From the NCBI RefSeq assembly GCF_030407435.1, contig NZ_JASDDK010000001.1, forward strand, positions 434,001-498,000: DNA of 64,000 bases. The letters run 5' to 3'. Position numbers and translations under genes: made by a program. Position 1 is the stretch's first letter. Every line of letters starts with the position of its first letter. The notes below the pieces were generated by a model. It saw only the letters and a program-made list of their open reading frames with translations, had not been told where the DNA came from and searched no databases. The DNA comes from Winogradskyella bathintestinalis. GTDB taxonomy: Bacteria > Bacteroidota > Bacteroidia > Flavobacteriales > Flavobacteriaceae. Positions 55,374-64,000 of this stretch are shown here, one piece after another.

Positions 55374-56136
55374 ATCTAACCACATACAAATCGCAGAAGG
55401 AAAAAAAATTTACTTTGCTTCAGATAATCATTTAGGCGCTCCTACAAGTAAAGCGTCAAAACCGCGTGAAAAAAAATTTGTCGCTTGGTTAGATGAAATT
55501 AAACACGATGCTGCGGCGATTTTCTTAATTGGAGATTTGTTTGATTTTTGGTTTGAATATAAAACGGTTGTCCCAAAAGGGTTTACAAGAACTTTAGGGA
55601 AACTAGCTGAAATTAGTGATTCCGGCGTTCCTATTCATTATTTTGTGGGAAATCATGATTTATGGATGAATGGTTATTTTGAAGAAGAATTGGGTATTCC
55701 TGTATATCATAAACCTGAAGAATTTACTTTTAATAATACTTCCGTATTTATCGGTCATGGTGATGGTTTAGGACCTGGGGACAAAGGTTATAAACGCATG
55801 AAAAAGGTATTTACAAGTCCTTTCTTTCAATGGTTATTTAGATGGACGCATCCTGATATTGGCATAAAAGTCGGTCAATATATGTCTGTAAAAAACAAGA
55901 TGATTTCTGGTGATGATGATGCTAAATTTTTAGGTGAGGACAATGAATGGTTAGCGATTTATTGCAAACGAAAGCTTGAAGAGAAGCATAGAGATTTCTT
56001 TGTTTTTGGTCACAGACACCTACCCTTAGAAATTAACTTGAACGATACCTCAAAGTACATCAACTTAGGAGATTGGATTCAATATTATACTTATGGGGTT
56101 TTTGACGGTAAAAATTTTGAACTGAAAACCTATTAA
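55366..56136 (+). CDS. lpxH: UDP-2,3-diacylglucosamine diphosphatase LpxH
   Basis: Cleaves UDP-2,3-diacylglucosamine to lipid X in lipid A synthesis, at the inner-membrane surface. It has 256 residues from ATG 55366, overlapping queD by 8 nt. The calcineurin-like metal motifs are FASDNHLGAP (near 17), LIGDLFDFWFEY (near 48), FVGNHDLWMNG (near 84), FIGHGDGLGPGDKGYKRM (near 126) and FVFGHRHLPLEI (near 209). The first motif has Asp-x-His as in the LpxH family. Its stop overlaps the convergent NrtS-like gene. Confidence 0.9.
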   Translation: MTKSNHIQIAEGKKIYFASDNHLGAPTSKASKPREKKFVAWLDEIKHDAAAIFLIGDLFDFWFEYKTVVPKGFTRTLGKLAEISDSGVPIHYFVGNHDLWMNGYFEEELGIPVYHKPEEFTFNNTSVFIGHGDGLGPGDKGYKRMKKVFTSPFFQWLFRWTHPDIGIKVGQYMSVKNKMISGDDDAKFLGEDNEWLAIYCKRKLEEKHRDFFVFGHRHLPLEINLNDTSKYINLGDWIQYYTYGVFDGKNFELKTY

Positions 56137-56357
56137 TTCTGACTTGTTTTTACTTTAACAGAAGCGTAAGTAGACACTGAATAAGGTACCACAAAACATA
56201 AGCCAAGTTTCAACCAATTTACCTTTTCAAAATTTAGATGATAAAAAAGGTCACCTTGATTGATAATATTTAAGATAAAACCAACCACTATAGCGACTTT
56301 AATCGAAGAAATGACAATATCTTTTTCTAAAGCTATTTTAAGCAGTTTTAGAATCAT
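56133..56357 (-). CDS. nrtS: NrtS-like small nitrate/nitrite transporter
   Basis: A 74-residue membrane protein with two hydrophobic segments: IKVAIVVGFILNIINQGDLF (near 18) and WLKLGLCFVVPYSVSTYASV (near 50). The ALKVA-x-VG-x-x-LN-x-INQGD pattern and the VPY-x-VS-x-Y motif match NrtS, a small nitrate/nitrite transporter. The start is ATG 56357, not the TTG 11 codons upstream. No nitrate-assimilation genes are near. Its 3' end overlaps lpxH's stop on the other strand. Confidence 0.8.
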   Translation of the reverse strand: MILKLLKIALEKDIVISSIKVAIVVGFILNIINQGDLFYHLNFEKVNWLKLGLCFVVPYSVSTYASVKVKTSQN

Positions 56358-56422
56358 GTTAGATGAAGTTTTAAAATCTATAGTCGGCAAAAATAATAAA
56401 AATGATAAGGCTTAGAAGTGAT

Positions 56423-57694
56423 TTACACTTCATCTTTGTCATGTGCTTCAATATCCTTAGTCAGATCTAAATTCCGTAGCGCTTTGTTTTTAATACTCAT
56501 TGTAGCCACAGTAATGAGCGTTACAGTTCCACCAAGTACAACGGCCAATGGCGCTCCAAATAATTTTGCAGCCACTCCACTTTCAAGCGCACCAAGCTCA
56601 TTAGAAGACCCTACAAACATAGAATTTACTGCTCCGACGCGTCCTCTCATGTCATCAGGTGTTTTGAGTTGCAAAATGGTTTGACGAATTACCATAGACA
56701 CGCCATCGCACACTCCAGATAAAAACAATGCAATAATACTCAGCCATAATAATTTGGAGGCCCCAAAAATGATCATAAAAACACCAAAACCAAATACGGA
56801 AATTAATAATTTTCTTCCGGTGTTTTTGGTAATAGGAATATAAGTTGTTGCTACCATTGTTATAATACTACCCGAAGAAAGCGCTGCATTCAAATATCCA
56901 AAACCTCTTGGTCCTGCATCTAACACATCTTTTGCAAATACCGCAAAAATGGCGACCGCGCCACCAAATAAAACAGCAATCATGTCTAAGGTTAAGGCGC
57001 CTAAAACAACTTTATCGCTAAACACAAATTTTAGTCCAACTTTTAGACTATCCATAACGGATTCATTTGTTTTTTTATTTAAAACGGGTTTCTTCTTTAT
57101 CCCGAAAACGAATACTAAAGCCAGCATTACTAATGAAAATATTATACCAAGCGTATAATGAACGCCAATCCAAGCAATTAAAAAACCACCGCAGAGTGCT
57201 CCAAATACACTCGCGCCTTTCCAAGTACTACTACTCCACGTGGCTGCATTCGGATATATTTTTTTGGGAACAATAAGTGCTATGAGGGAGAATATAGTCG
57301 GACCAAAAAACGCGCGTAAGACTCCACCAAAAAATATTAATCCATAGATACTGTATAAAATATAATTCATTTCCCATGTGGATTCAATCTGATCTGATGT
57401 CAGCCAAAATAAACCAAAGCTAATTAAAGAGAATAGTGCTATACAGAGTGTAAATAGGTTTCGTTTTTCTTTTTTGTCTACAATGTGACCTGCAAAAGGC
57501 GCGAATAAAAAAGCTGGTAAAAATTCGCAAAGCCCAATAATACCTAAACTTAATTTATCATTGGTTAAAGAGTAGACTTGCCATTCGATAACAATAAATT
57601 GCATTGACCAGCCAAAAACTAAGGCAAATCTTACTAATAAAAAGATGTTGAATTCTTTAATTCTTAATGCCGCGTATGGATCGTTTTTTGCCAA
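56423..57694 (-). CDS. MFS transporter
   Basis: A 423-residue major facilitator with about 12 membrane helices. The N-terminus AKNDPYAALRIKEFNIFLL and the cytosolic loop motif FAGHIVDKKEKRN (near 72) are typical of a flavobacterial MFS subgroup. The substrate is unknown; an efflux role is common for this group. No ATG is available before the conserved N-terminus, so a TTG start at 57694 is used. The gene ends 66 nt from the small NrtS-like gene and is in the same direction. Confidence 0.88.
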   Translation of the reverse strand: MAKNDPYAALRIKEFNIFLLVRFALVFGWSMQFIVIEWQVYSLTNDKLSLGIIGLCEFLPAFLFAPFAGHIVDKKEKRNLFTLCIALFSLISFGLFWLTSDQIESTWEMNYILYSIYGLIFFGGVLRAFFGPTIFSLIALIVPKKIYPNAATWSSSTWKGASVFGALCGGFLIAWIGVHYTLGIIFSLVMLALVFVFGIKKKPVLNKKTNESVMDSLKVGLKFVFSDKVVLGALTLDMIAVLFGGAVAIFAVFAKDVLDAGPRGFGYLNAALSSGSIITMVATTYIPITKNTGRKLLISVFGFGVFMIIFGASKLLWLSIIALFLSGVCDGVSMVIRQTILQLKTPDDMRGRVGAVNSMFVGSSNELGALESGVAAKLFGAPLAVVLGGTVTLITVATMSIKNKALRNLDLTKDIEAHDKDEV

Positions 57695-57867
57695 AATTTT
57701 GCTCAGAGAATTAGTAGGTTTTAAATCATTAATGAAATGAAAGTCTAATAGGTCAGATATAATTTATATTCAATTGTTTAGCAAGCTAGTTTCTTGCTGC
57801 AAATTTTGTTGAACTGCTATAGCCCAATATTTTATATATTTAAAGCGATGTGATCACGTTACGCATA

Positions 57868-59559
57868 TTAAGCCTTTATATCCTTCAATTTCAATTGCAA
57901 ACTAACATTACCATTCCAATGATTTTCATCAATGGAATAAGCAGCGCTAAAATTCTTTTTATCTTTAATAAGATCTATTTTGTCTCCTAAGCCAAAACCA
58001 ATACAAACTATCTTATCATTAAAAGTTTGAGTGGCAGTGACGCGCAGATGTTTGTCATCTGCACCCACACATTTACCCCAACCTGTATCTCTTAAGTTCT
58101 GGGTCATAAAAATGGGAGACATATTGCCTGGACCAAAAGGTGCAAACTGTCGTATTATGCGCAATAGTTTATCGTTTATCTGGCTGAGCTCAATATCTAA
58201 ATCGATTTTAAGTTCTCGAGTTAACAATTTTGGTGCTATGGTAGCTTTGACTACGCTTTCAAATTTAGCTTTAAAAGCTTCGTAATTTTCTGGTAATAAC
58301 GTCAATCCTGCGGCATATTTATGGCCTCCAAATTGTTCAATATATTCTGAACAGGCTTCCAACGCATTGTAAACATCGAATCCTGAAACTGATCGAGCCG
58401 AGGCCGCTAACTTATCGCCACTTTTGGTAAATACTAAAGTAGGTCTATAATAGGTTTCAATTAAGCGCGAAGCTACAATACCAATAACACCTTTGTGCCA
58501 AGATTCATCATAAACAACGGTAGTAAAACGGTCTTGCTCTTTCGTTTCTTCAATTTGAACTAAGGCCTCTTCCGTAATCCGTTTATCAGTTTCTCTCCGA
58601 TCTGTATTAAACTGATCAATATCCATAGCATATTTTGCGGCTAAATTGAAGTCAGTTTCAGTTAAAAGTGTTACTGCGTGATTGCCGTGTTTCATTCGTC
58701 CTGCGGCATTTATACGGGGTGCGATTATAAACACAACATCTGTAATAGTAAGCTTTTCTTTTTTCACCTCAGCAATAATAGCTTTCATGCCGGGTCTTGG
58801 ATTGGTGTTAATGACCTGTAAACCCATATATGCCAATGCTCTATTTTCGTCAACAATTGGCACAATGTCGGCCCCGATTGCAGTGGCCACCAAATCGAGA
58901 TACTCGACTAAATCTTCAACGCTCTGCCCCTTTTTTGATGCTATTGCCGTAATGAGTTTAAAGCCCACCCCACAACCACACAATTCTTTAAAAGGATATT
59001 TACAATCCTCACGTTTTGGATCTAAAACTGCAACGGCATCTGGAATTCTATCTCCAGGCCGGTGGTGATCGCAGATAATAAAATCAATGCCCTTTTCTTT
59101 AGCATAAGCCACTTTATCTATGGCTTTAATTCCACAATCTAAAGCAATAATTAAAGAAAATTCATTGTCGTCTGCAAAATCTATTCCCTTATAAGAAATA
59201 CCATAGCCCTCATCATAACGATCGGGAATATACGTGGTTATATTTGGGGTTCTCGTTTTTAAATAAGAAGACATTAAAGCCACTGATGTTGTACCATCTA
59301 CATCATAATCTCCATAAACCATTATGTTTTCACCATGCTTAATGGCATGTTCTATTCTAGTGACGGCTTTATCCATATCCATCATTAAAAATGGATCATG
59401 AAGTTCATTAAAACCCGGTCTAAAAAATGTTTTGGCAGCTTGATAGGAATCTATACCTCTTTGCAATAATAAAGTAGCAACAATATCATCAACTCCAAGT
59501 GATTCTTTCATTAAAACCACTTGAGTGGCTTGTGGTTTTGGTTTAAGTGTCCAACGCAT
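57868..59559 (-). CDS. recJ: Single-stranded-DNA-specific exonuclease RecJ
   Basis: A 5'-3' single-strand DNA exonuclease for recombination and mismatch repair, 563 residues. DHH-family motifs are VYGDYDVDGTTSVALM (aspartates at 84, 86 and 88), ALDCGIKAID (near 140) and FIICDHHRPGD (near 160). The DHHA1 region includes INAAGRMKHG (near 285) and GQF-like EQFGGHKYAAGLTL (near 402). An OB fold is C-terminal. It stands alone on the minus strand. Confidence 0.96.
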   Translation of the reverse strand: MRWTLKPKPQATQVVLMKESLGVDDIVATLLLQRGIDSYQAAKTFFRPGFNELHDPFLMMDMDKAVTRIEHAIKHGENIMVYGDYDVDGTTSVALMSSYLKTRTPNITTYIPDRYDEGYGISYKGIDFADDNEFSLIIALDCGIKAIDKVAYAKEKGIDFIICDHHRPGDRIPDAVAVLDPKREDCKYPFKELCGCGVGFKLITAIASKKGQSVEDLVEYLDLVATAIGADIVPIVDENRALAYMGLQVINTNPRPGMKAIIAEVKKEKLTITDVVFIIAPRINAAGRMKHGNHAVTLLTETDFNLAAKYAMDIDQFNTDRRETDKRITEEALVQIEETKEQDRFTTVVYDESWHKGVIGIVASRLIETYYRPTLVFTKSGDKLAASARSVSGFDVYNALEACSEYIEQFGGHKYAAGLTLLPENYEAFKAKFESVVKATIAPKLLTRELKIDLDIELSQINDKLLRIIRQFAPFGPGNMSPIFMTQNLRDTGWGKCVGADDKHLRVTATQTFNDKIVCIGFGLGDKIDLIKDKKNFSAAYSIDENHWNGNVSLQLKLKDIKA

Positions 59560-59623
59560 TTAATTAATCGCGATTTTTTTGTACAATCGAGCCGGTAGAG
59601 GCCTAAGCTCAAAGTGACATCAA

Positions 59624-60055
59624 TTATAGTTTTGTACTTATATGATAAATAATATTGGTTTCAATTTTTGCAAATCGCCTAAACATTTCCATCACTCCAC
59701 AGTATTTTTCTACGGATAGGTTCACGGCACGTTCACATTTTATTTGATTTAAATCTGTACCGTAAAAATGATAATCTACAACTACCGAATGGTAATATTT
59801 TGGATGTACCTCTGTCAACTCACCAGTAACCTCTATTTTAAAATCACTTAGTTCTACTTTCATCTTATCTAAGGTAGAAATCACGTCTAATGCTGAGCAA
59901 CCCGCTAAAGAAGATAACATCATAGCCTTTGGTGACAAACCGTAACGTTCTACTTGCCCTTCGATATTGGTATCCATTTTTACAGATTTACCTGAAGGGT
60001 TATCGGATTCAAATGTTAATCCACCTTGCCAATGCGTAGTAATTTGATGCGTCAT
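59624..60055 (-). CDS. OsmC family protein
   Basis: A 143-residue thiol-peroxidase-like protein. The start is ATG 60055, giving THQITTHWQGGLTFES; a TTG four codons earlier is less likely. The two redox cysteines appear in SLAGCSALDVISTLDKM (near 54) and SVEKYCGVMEMF (near 119). The basic pattern (KVELSDFKIEVTGELTE) fits OsmC/YhfA. It likely reduces organic hydroperoxides in the cytosol. Confidence 0.88.
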   Translation of the reverse strand: MTHQITTHWQGGLTFESDNPSGKSVKMDTNIEGQVERYGLSPKAMMLSSLAGCSALDVISTLDKMKVELSDFKIEVTGELTEVHPKYYHSVVVDYHFYGTDLNQIKCERAVNLSVEKYCGVMEMFRRFAKIETNIIYHISTKL

Positions 60056-60127
60056 ATTTATATACAATAAAATTAGTGTTGTAATTCAAAAATACCACTA
60101 TTAAATTGAAATTTGGAATAACTTATT

Positions 60128-61159
60128 TTATATCAAATTATTTAAGGCGTTCGCTAAAATTTTTAAATCAGCTTCCGTATGATTGGCTGTGATTACAATT
60201 CTATTCATCGGTACATTATATGTGGGATATAGAAAACTAGTAATCACTATTTTTTGTTCCAAAAGATTTTGATAGATATCTTCATTTTTGAAATAAAGCA
60301 CAGGGTAATTTTCGTTTTGCGAGCTACTTATTCTTTCGTTTAATTGCGAAAACAGATATGAGATATTAGCTTTTAATAGATTCAATTGAGATTTGTAAAT
60401 ATGCTGACCTCTGATAAAGGCTTGCAAATAACATGGATTTGCTCCTGATGAACTGATAAATGTTGCTTCATTTTTAATTGAATTGATCACCGTCTTTTCA
60501 CCACCGATAAACCCACCTGAAACCCCTAAGGCTTTACCCATAGATGCGACTACAATTGTATTAATGGCCCTGTTAGTATTTATTTCGGTAAAAATTCCAC
60601 GACCAGATTCACCTAATATTCCAATTGAGTGCGACTCGTCAACTAGAAGCGTTATTGTTTTATGTTTTGGAATTTCATTTAAGAAGTCAAATGACGTTGA
60701 AAACATTTCTGATGCCAAAACCGCGTCCGCAGAAATAACTATATCTTCAATTTTATGGTCTAATAATCTTGGATGAAGTTGATTGGCCTCAAATAATAAC
60801 AAGCTATTTTTAGCCACTATTGCTGGATGTGTTTTAGGATAATGATAAAAAACGGGATTGGATTTTGATAAATAATCAAGAACTAATTTACCAGCCAATG
60901 CGCCCGACGAAACGGTAACTACGTCTTCAGCCTTAATCCATTTCGTCAATAATGTTTCTGCGGTAGCATAAACTGAAAGCTTAACATTAGCATTTCGAGA
61001 ACTACCAAAGGATGTTCCCCATTGGGTTAATCCTTCAATAATTAATTGCTGAAATCCTTTATGAGTGGCTAAACCTAGATAAGAAGTGCCCCCAAAATAT
61101 AAATACGTTTTACCCCTTACGGTTATAGTTCTATCTGGGAACTCATCAACTAACATCAT
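60128..61159 (-). CDS. Alpha-oxoamine synthase-like PLP enzyme (8-amino-7-oxononanoate synthase-like)
   Basis: A 343-residue class II aminotransferase-fold enzyme. Recognisable are YLYFGGTSYLGLATHKGF (near 19), LLVDESHSIGILGESGRG (near 175, the PLP-binding Asp and His) and the PLP lysine in VVASMGKALGVSGGFIGG (near 209). It is shorter than BioF or Kbl and has an unusual N-terminus, so the true substrate is uncertain. The start could be the second of two adjacent ATGs. It starts 3 nt after the epimerase gene stop, so the two are co-expressed. No other biotin genes are near. Confidence 0.8.
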   Translation of the reverse strand: MMLVDEFPDRTITVRGKTYLYFGGTSYLGLATHKGFQQLIIEGLTQWGTSFGSSRNANVKLSVYATAETLLTKWIKAEDVVTVSSGALAGKLVLDYLSKSNPVFYHYPKTHPAIVAKNSLLLFEANQLHPRLLDHKIEDIVISADAVLASEMFSTSFDFLNEIPKHKTITLLVDESHSIGILGESGRGIFTEINTNRAINTIVVASMGKALGVSGGFIGGEKTVINSIKNEATFISSSGANPCYLQAFIRGQHIYKSQLNLLKANISYLFSQLNERISSSQNENYPVLYFKNEDIYQNLLEQKIVITSFLYPTYNVPMNRIVITANHTEADLKILANALNNLI

Positions 61160-61162
61160 TAT

Positions 61163-62173
61163 TTAGATTAAAGATACACCTGTACCAAGTTCATTACTAT
61201 ATGTTGTTTTTCCATTGGAAATAGATACACCTTTAGCAATATCATTCGCTAAAAGTAACGCTCCATCCATATCTACGTAATCTAATAGAGGTAATAGATG
61301 TGCTATAGCTGAAATACCCACGGTCGATTCCGTCATGCAACCAACCATAGTTTTCATTCCTAAATCCTTAGCTTTATTTAACATTCTCCGCGCTGGGGTT
61401 AATCCACCACATTTCGTTAATTTTACATTTACACCATGAAAATGACCATAGCATTTTTCGACATCTGATTCAATTTGACAACTTTCATCAGCAACAATTG
61501 GTAATACTGAATTTTGATATACCTTCATATGCCCTTCCCAATGATCCGCTTTTAACGGTTGCTCTATAAATTCTACACCTAACGCTTTTAAATCGTGCGA
61601 GTTTTTAATTGTTTCTTCAACCTCCCAACCACAATTGGCATCAACCCTAAATACAGCATCACTATGGCTTCGTAATTCCTTAATAATGTCTAAATCATTT
61701 TTTGTACCTAGTTTAATTTTATAAATTGGCCATGGCATTTCTTGCATTTTTTCTACCATTTTTTCAATGGTATCTAATCCAATGGTATAATCAGTTAAGG
61801 GGTTTTTTGAAATATCATAATTCCATAACTCATATAACTTTTTTCCTTTTCTGGTGGCATACAAATCATGGAAAGCCAAATCTAATGCACAAAGTGCAAA
61901 CATATTATGTTTTAAATGAGGCTGTACGGTAGTCCAAAATAATTCAGGTGTTAGGTGGTCTAAAGATTCTATAATCTCACGTATTGCCTCTAAGTCACTA
62001 ACCATATTTTCTACAGAAATATTGTAGTAAGGATTAGATGTTGCTTCACCAAAACCAGAATGGCCATCAGCCTTTAATTCTACAATTAGAGACGGTTGTT
62101 GATTGTGAGATTCTCGAGAAATGGTAAATGTATGTTTCAACTGCAAATCGAAAGTCCTTAAAATCATTTTCAT
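61163..62173 (-). CDS. Dipeptide epimerase (enolase superfamily, L-Ala-D/L-Glu type)
   Basis: A 336-residue member of the mandelate-racemase/muconate-lactonizing group. The catalytic lysine sits in IYKIKLGTKNDLD (near 152). The metal ligands are Asp in FRVDANCGW (near 177), Glu in EFIEQPLKADHW (near 204) and Asp in PIVADESCQIES (near 227). The second-base lysine is in GVNVKLTKCGGLTPA (near 250). This set is typical of L-Ala-D/L-Glu epimerases of murein peptide recycling, but related dipeptide epimerases cannot be excluded. It is the first gene of a two-gene operon with the KAPA-synthase-like gene. Confidence 0.87.
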   Translation of the reverse strand: MKMILRTFDLQLKHTFTISRESHNQQPSLIVELKADGHSGFGEATSNPYYNISVENMVSDLEAIREIIESLDHLTPELFWTTVQPHLKHNMFALCALDLAFHDLYATRKGKKLYELWNYDISKNPLTDYTIGLDTIEKMVEKMQEMPWPIYKIKLGTKNDLDIIKELRSHSDAVFRVDANCGWEVEETIKNSHDLKALGVEFIEQPLKADHWEGHMKVYQNSVLPIVADESCQIESDVEKCYGHFHGVNVKLTKCGGLTPARRMLNKAKDLGMKTMVGCMTESTVGISAIAHLLPLLDYVDMDGALLLANDIAKGVSISNGKTTYSNELGTGVSLI

Positions 62174-62244
62174 ACTAGCAAAGTTTTATATTTACAATAA
62201 ATTTAAAAAAAATATTCTTCAATTAATCCTAATAAACAGAAACT

Positions 62245-62847
62245 ATGCCTTTAGTAACACCATTGTCTGCAAACCATGATTTAGAAACTAAAAAATTAGC
62301 TGAATTTTTCAATGAAACTCTCGGGTTTTGTCCAAACTCGGTATTAACCATGCAGCATAGACCAGCGATAAGTAAAGCTTTTATAAATTTGAACAAAGCC
62401 GTAATGGAAAATGAAGGTCGCGTAACCTCTGCTTTAAAACGTATGATTGCTTGGGTAAGTAGTAATTCTACGGGGTGTCGCTATTGCCAAGCCCATGCTA
62501 TTAGAGCCGCAGAACGATATGGTGCAGAACAAGAACAATTAGATAATATTTGGGATTATAGAACTCATGATGCTTTTTCGGAAGCAGAACGTGCGGCTTT
62601 AGATTTTAGTTTGGCAGCATCGCAGGTACCAAATGCGGTAGATGCAGAAATAAAGGATCGGCTATATGCGTATTGGAATGAAGGTGAAATAGTAGAAATG
62701 TTAGGTGTTATTTCGCTCTTTGGTTATTTGAACCGTTGGAATGATTCTATGGGAACCAATATTGAAGAAGATGCTGTAAAAAGCGGCAAGCAATACCTTG
62801 AAAAACACGGGTTTGAGGTTGGAAAACATGATGGATCACGGTATTAG
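62245..62847 (+). CDS. Carboxymuconolactone decarboxylase/AhpD-like family protein
   Basis: A 200-residue all-helical protein with the AhpD-type motif GCRYCQAHAIRAAERYG (near 74: Cys-x-x-Cys followed by His). The N-terminal FFNETLGFCPNSVLTMQHRP and a C-terminal LGVISLFGYLNRWNDSMGT are characteristic of peroxidase-related members. It probably has disulfide-redox or hydroperoxide-linked activity in the cytosol. It is divergent from the epimerase operon. Confidence 0.87.
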   Translation: MPLVTPLSANHDLETKKLAEFFNETLGFCPNSVLTMQHRPAISKAFINLNKAVMENEGRVTSALKRMIAWVSSNSTGCRYCQAHAIRAAERYGAEQEQLDNIWDYRTHDAFSEAERAALDFSLAASQVPNAVDAEIKDRLYAYWNEGEIVEMLGVISLFGYLNRWNDSMGTNIEEDAVKSGKQYLEKHGFEVGKHDGSRY

Positions 62848-63001
62848 TCCATGTTTTGTGCATATTAACGAATAGTCTGACTATTAAGCAAGTAAATACG
62901 CTTAAAGCAAAAACTCTTTTTGCTATATTGCCCGCGCTAAAAATCTATCTTTTGAATTTTGATCTACTTTCATCAAATTTTTATTAAATAATTTTTATTC
63001 T

Positions 63002-64000
63002 ATGAACACTAAAACTTTAAAAGTTGCTGTATTTTGTATCGTGGCATTATGCAACTCAATCGTATTAACTGCGCAGGCGCCATATGGAGAACCTGGAGAT
63101 CGGACAGCCGTACCCTTAGGAAGCTCTAACTCTCCATTTGGTTATATTGAATATTTACCAAGTAGTTTTAACGACGCATCCAATGATACCTATCCTCTAA
63201 TTATATTCTATCATGGTTATAGCGATAGAGGCAACGGAACAACCGACTTAAGCAGTTTATTATCTTCTAACCCTACCCAATTGGCTACACAAAGTTCTAA
63301 TTTTGATGCTGTTATTATAACACCTCAAAAAGAAAACGCTAATTATACAGGAAATGATTTTATAAATTTATATAACTATATAATTTCTAATTATCCTATA
63401 AATTTAAATCAAGTATATGTTACAGGTTTAAGCTCTGGGGGTAGTAGCACGTGGAATGCTTTAAGAGCACATTCTGAATTAATTGCTGCTGCGCTGCCAA
63501 TTTGTGGTTACACCAATGTCAATAATCCTTCACCTTTTTTACAAGAAACTCCTATTTGGGCTGTTCATAGTTTTGATGACGAAACAATTAATGTATCTAG
63601 AACGATTAACAATGTAAATTACATTGCTAATATTAATAGTTCGGTTATGGCAATTTATCCTTACGAAAACGGAAATAATCCCGCTACGGAAAATTACACA
63701 ATGCAGTTTAATACAGAATCTCAAGATTGGTCTATTACTACTGGTCTAACTCAACCCACTGATAAATTGGCATTTACTTTATATAAAAATGGTGGTCATA
63801 ATTCTTGGACGAGAACTTATAGTGAACAAGTTGTATGGGATTGGATGTTTGCACAACGACTAAACCCACTAAGTATTGATGAAGAAACTATTGACTTTAA
63901 ACTTTATCCGAATCCGACCTCAAATAAAGTGACTATTAGTACTAGCGATAATAGTGAGAAAAAAATAGAAATTCATAATCTTTTAGGTAAGAAAATTTAT
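63002..64000 (+). CDS. Secreted alpha/beta-hydrolase (esterase-like) with T9SS type A sorting domain, 3' end cut
   Basis: From ATG 63002 the frame is open for 333 codons to the window edge. It has a signal peptide (residues 1-25, ending VLTAQA). The hydrolase domain has IIFYHGYSDRGNGTTD (near 62), the nucleophile elbow VTGLSSGGSSTWNAL (near 140), WAVHSFDDETIN (near 186, candidate Asp) and YKNGGHNSWTRTY (near 262, candidate His). A type A sorting domain begins with IDFKLYPNPTSNKVTIS (near 299) and runs into IEIHNLLGKKIY at the edge; only about 25-35 residues are missing. It resembles polyhydroxybutyrate-depolymerase or feruloyl-esterase-like enzymes, and its substrate is unknown. Confidence 0.85.
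   Translation, partial: MNTKTLKVAVFCIVALCNSIVLTAQAPYGEPGDRTAVPLGSSNSPFGYIEYLPSSFNDASNDTYPLIIFYHGYSDRGNGTTDLSSLLSSNPTQLATQSSNFDAVIITPQKENANYTGNDFINLYNYIISNYPINLNQVYVTGLSSGGSSTWNALRAHSELIAAALPICGYTNVNNPSPFLQETPIWAVHSFDDETINVSRTINNVNYIANINSSVMAIYPYENGNNPATENYTMQFNTESQDWSITTGLTQPTDKLAFTLYKNGGHNSWTRTYSEQVVWDWMFAQRLNPLSIDEETIDFKLYPNPTSNKVTISTSDNSEKKIEIHNLLGKKIY

Noticed and set aside
1..64000. Prophage, integrative element, insertion sequence or CRISPR array
   Set aside because: No integrase, transposase, phage structural gene, att-like duplication beside the tRNA, or spaced repeat array was found.

Overview
The window is chromosomal DNA from a low-GC member of the Bacteroidota, almost certainly family Flavobacteriaceae. 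The evidence is the gene content and the promoter style. There are type IX secretion (T9SS) sorting domains, a PorP/SprF plus PorE-like pair, an IPExxxVDY protein beside pyk, a flavobacterial RNase III, and DUF2480 and DUF3078 proteins. Many genes have TAnnTTTG -7 boxes, and clear Shine-Dalgarno sites are rare. No phage, transposase, integrase or CRISPR array was seen. The genus cannot be fixed from the sequence alone.

Layout. 1-1482: thiL (cut by the window edge) and a small zinc-ribbon-like protein. 1629-11532: a SUF iron-sulfur operon (sufA-B-C-D-S-E and a DUF59/SufT gene). Two predicted lipoproteins are interleaved, one NlpE-C-like and one META-domain, and an ABC exporter and a DUF2480 gene follow. 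11676-17540: an outer-membrane DUF3078 barrel, a class A PBP, HflX and an EEP-fold enzyme. 17766-25969: a T9SS cassette of a 1778-residue type-B-sorted protein, PorP/SprF and a PorE-like OmpA protein. 26027-28686: CYTH, dinB and a PD40 lipoprotein. 28782-33139 (minus): acpP-fabF-rnc and the IPExxxVDY-pyk pair. 33417-37484: purN, RNase H, a T9SS type-A-sorted protein and a C1q-like secreted protein. 37697-41695: a PfkB kinase, a PurF-like amidotransferase, two tandem small-RNA-like units and sodA. 41811-51432: AddA-like and AddB-like nuclease/helicase genes flanking kbl and an OmpA/TSP3 porin, then an alpha/beta hydrolase. 51723-51796: tRNA-Ala(GGC). 52035-64000: GNAT, MATE, two very small membrane proteins, a 2OG oxygenase, queD, lpxH, nrtS-like, MFS, recJ, OsmC, a KAPA-synthase-like/dipeptide epimerase pair, an AhpD-like protein and a secreted esterase cut by the right edge.

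Most of the window is housekeeping and envelope biology. The most unusual signal is in the gene-poor stretch 40563-41089. It holds two near-identical 72-73 nt units. Each has its own promoter-like element at the same distance and its own intrinsic terminator, and there is a compensatory base-pair change between the terminator stems. This looks like a duplicated small-RNA gene. Other points worth a look are the two lipoproteins inside the suf operon, several genes whose -7 box lies only 4-5 nt from the start codon (possible leaderless mRNAs), the adjacent 58- and 32-residue membrane proteins, and two repeat-like intergenic elements.

Start codons were reconsidered throughout. For several genes an internal ATG or GTG was preferred over an upstream TTG or GTG that merely extends the frame.
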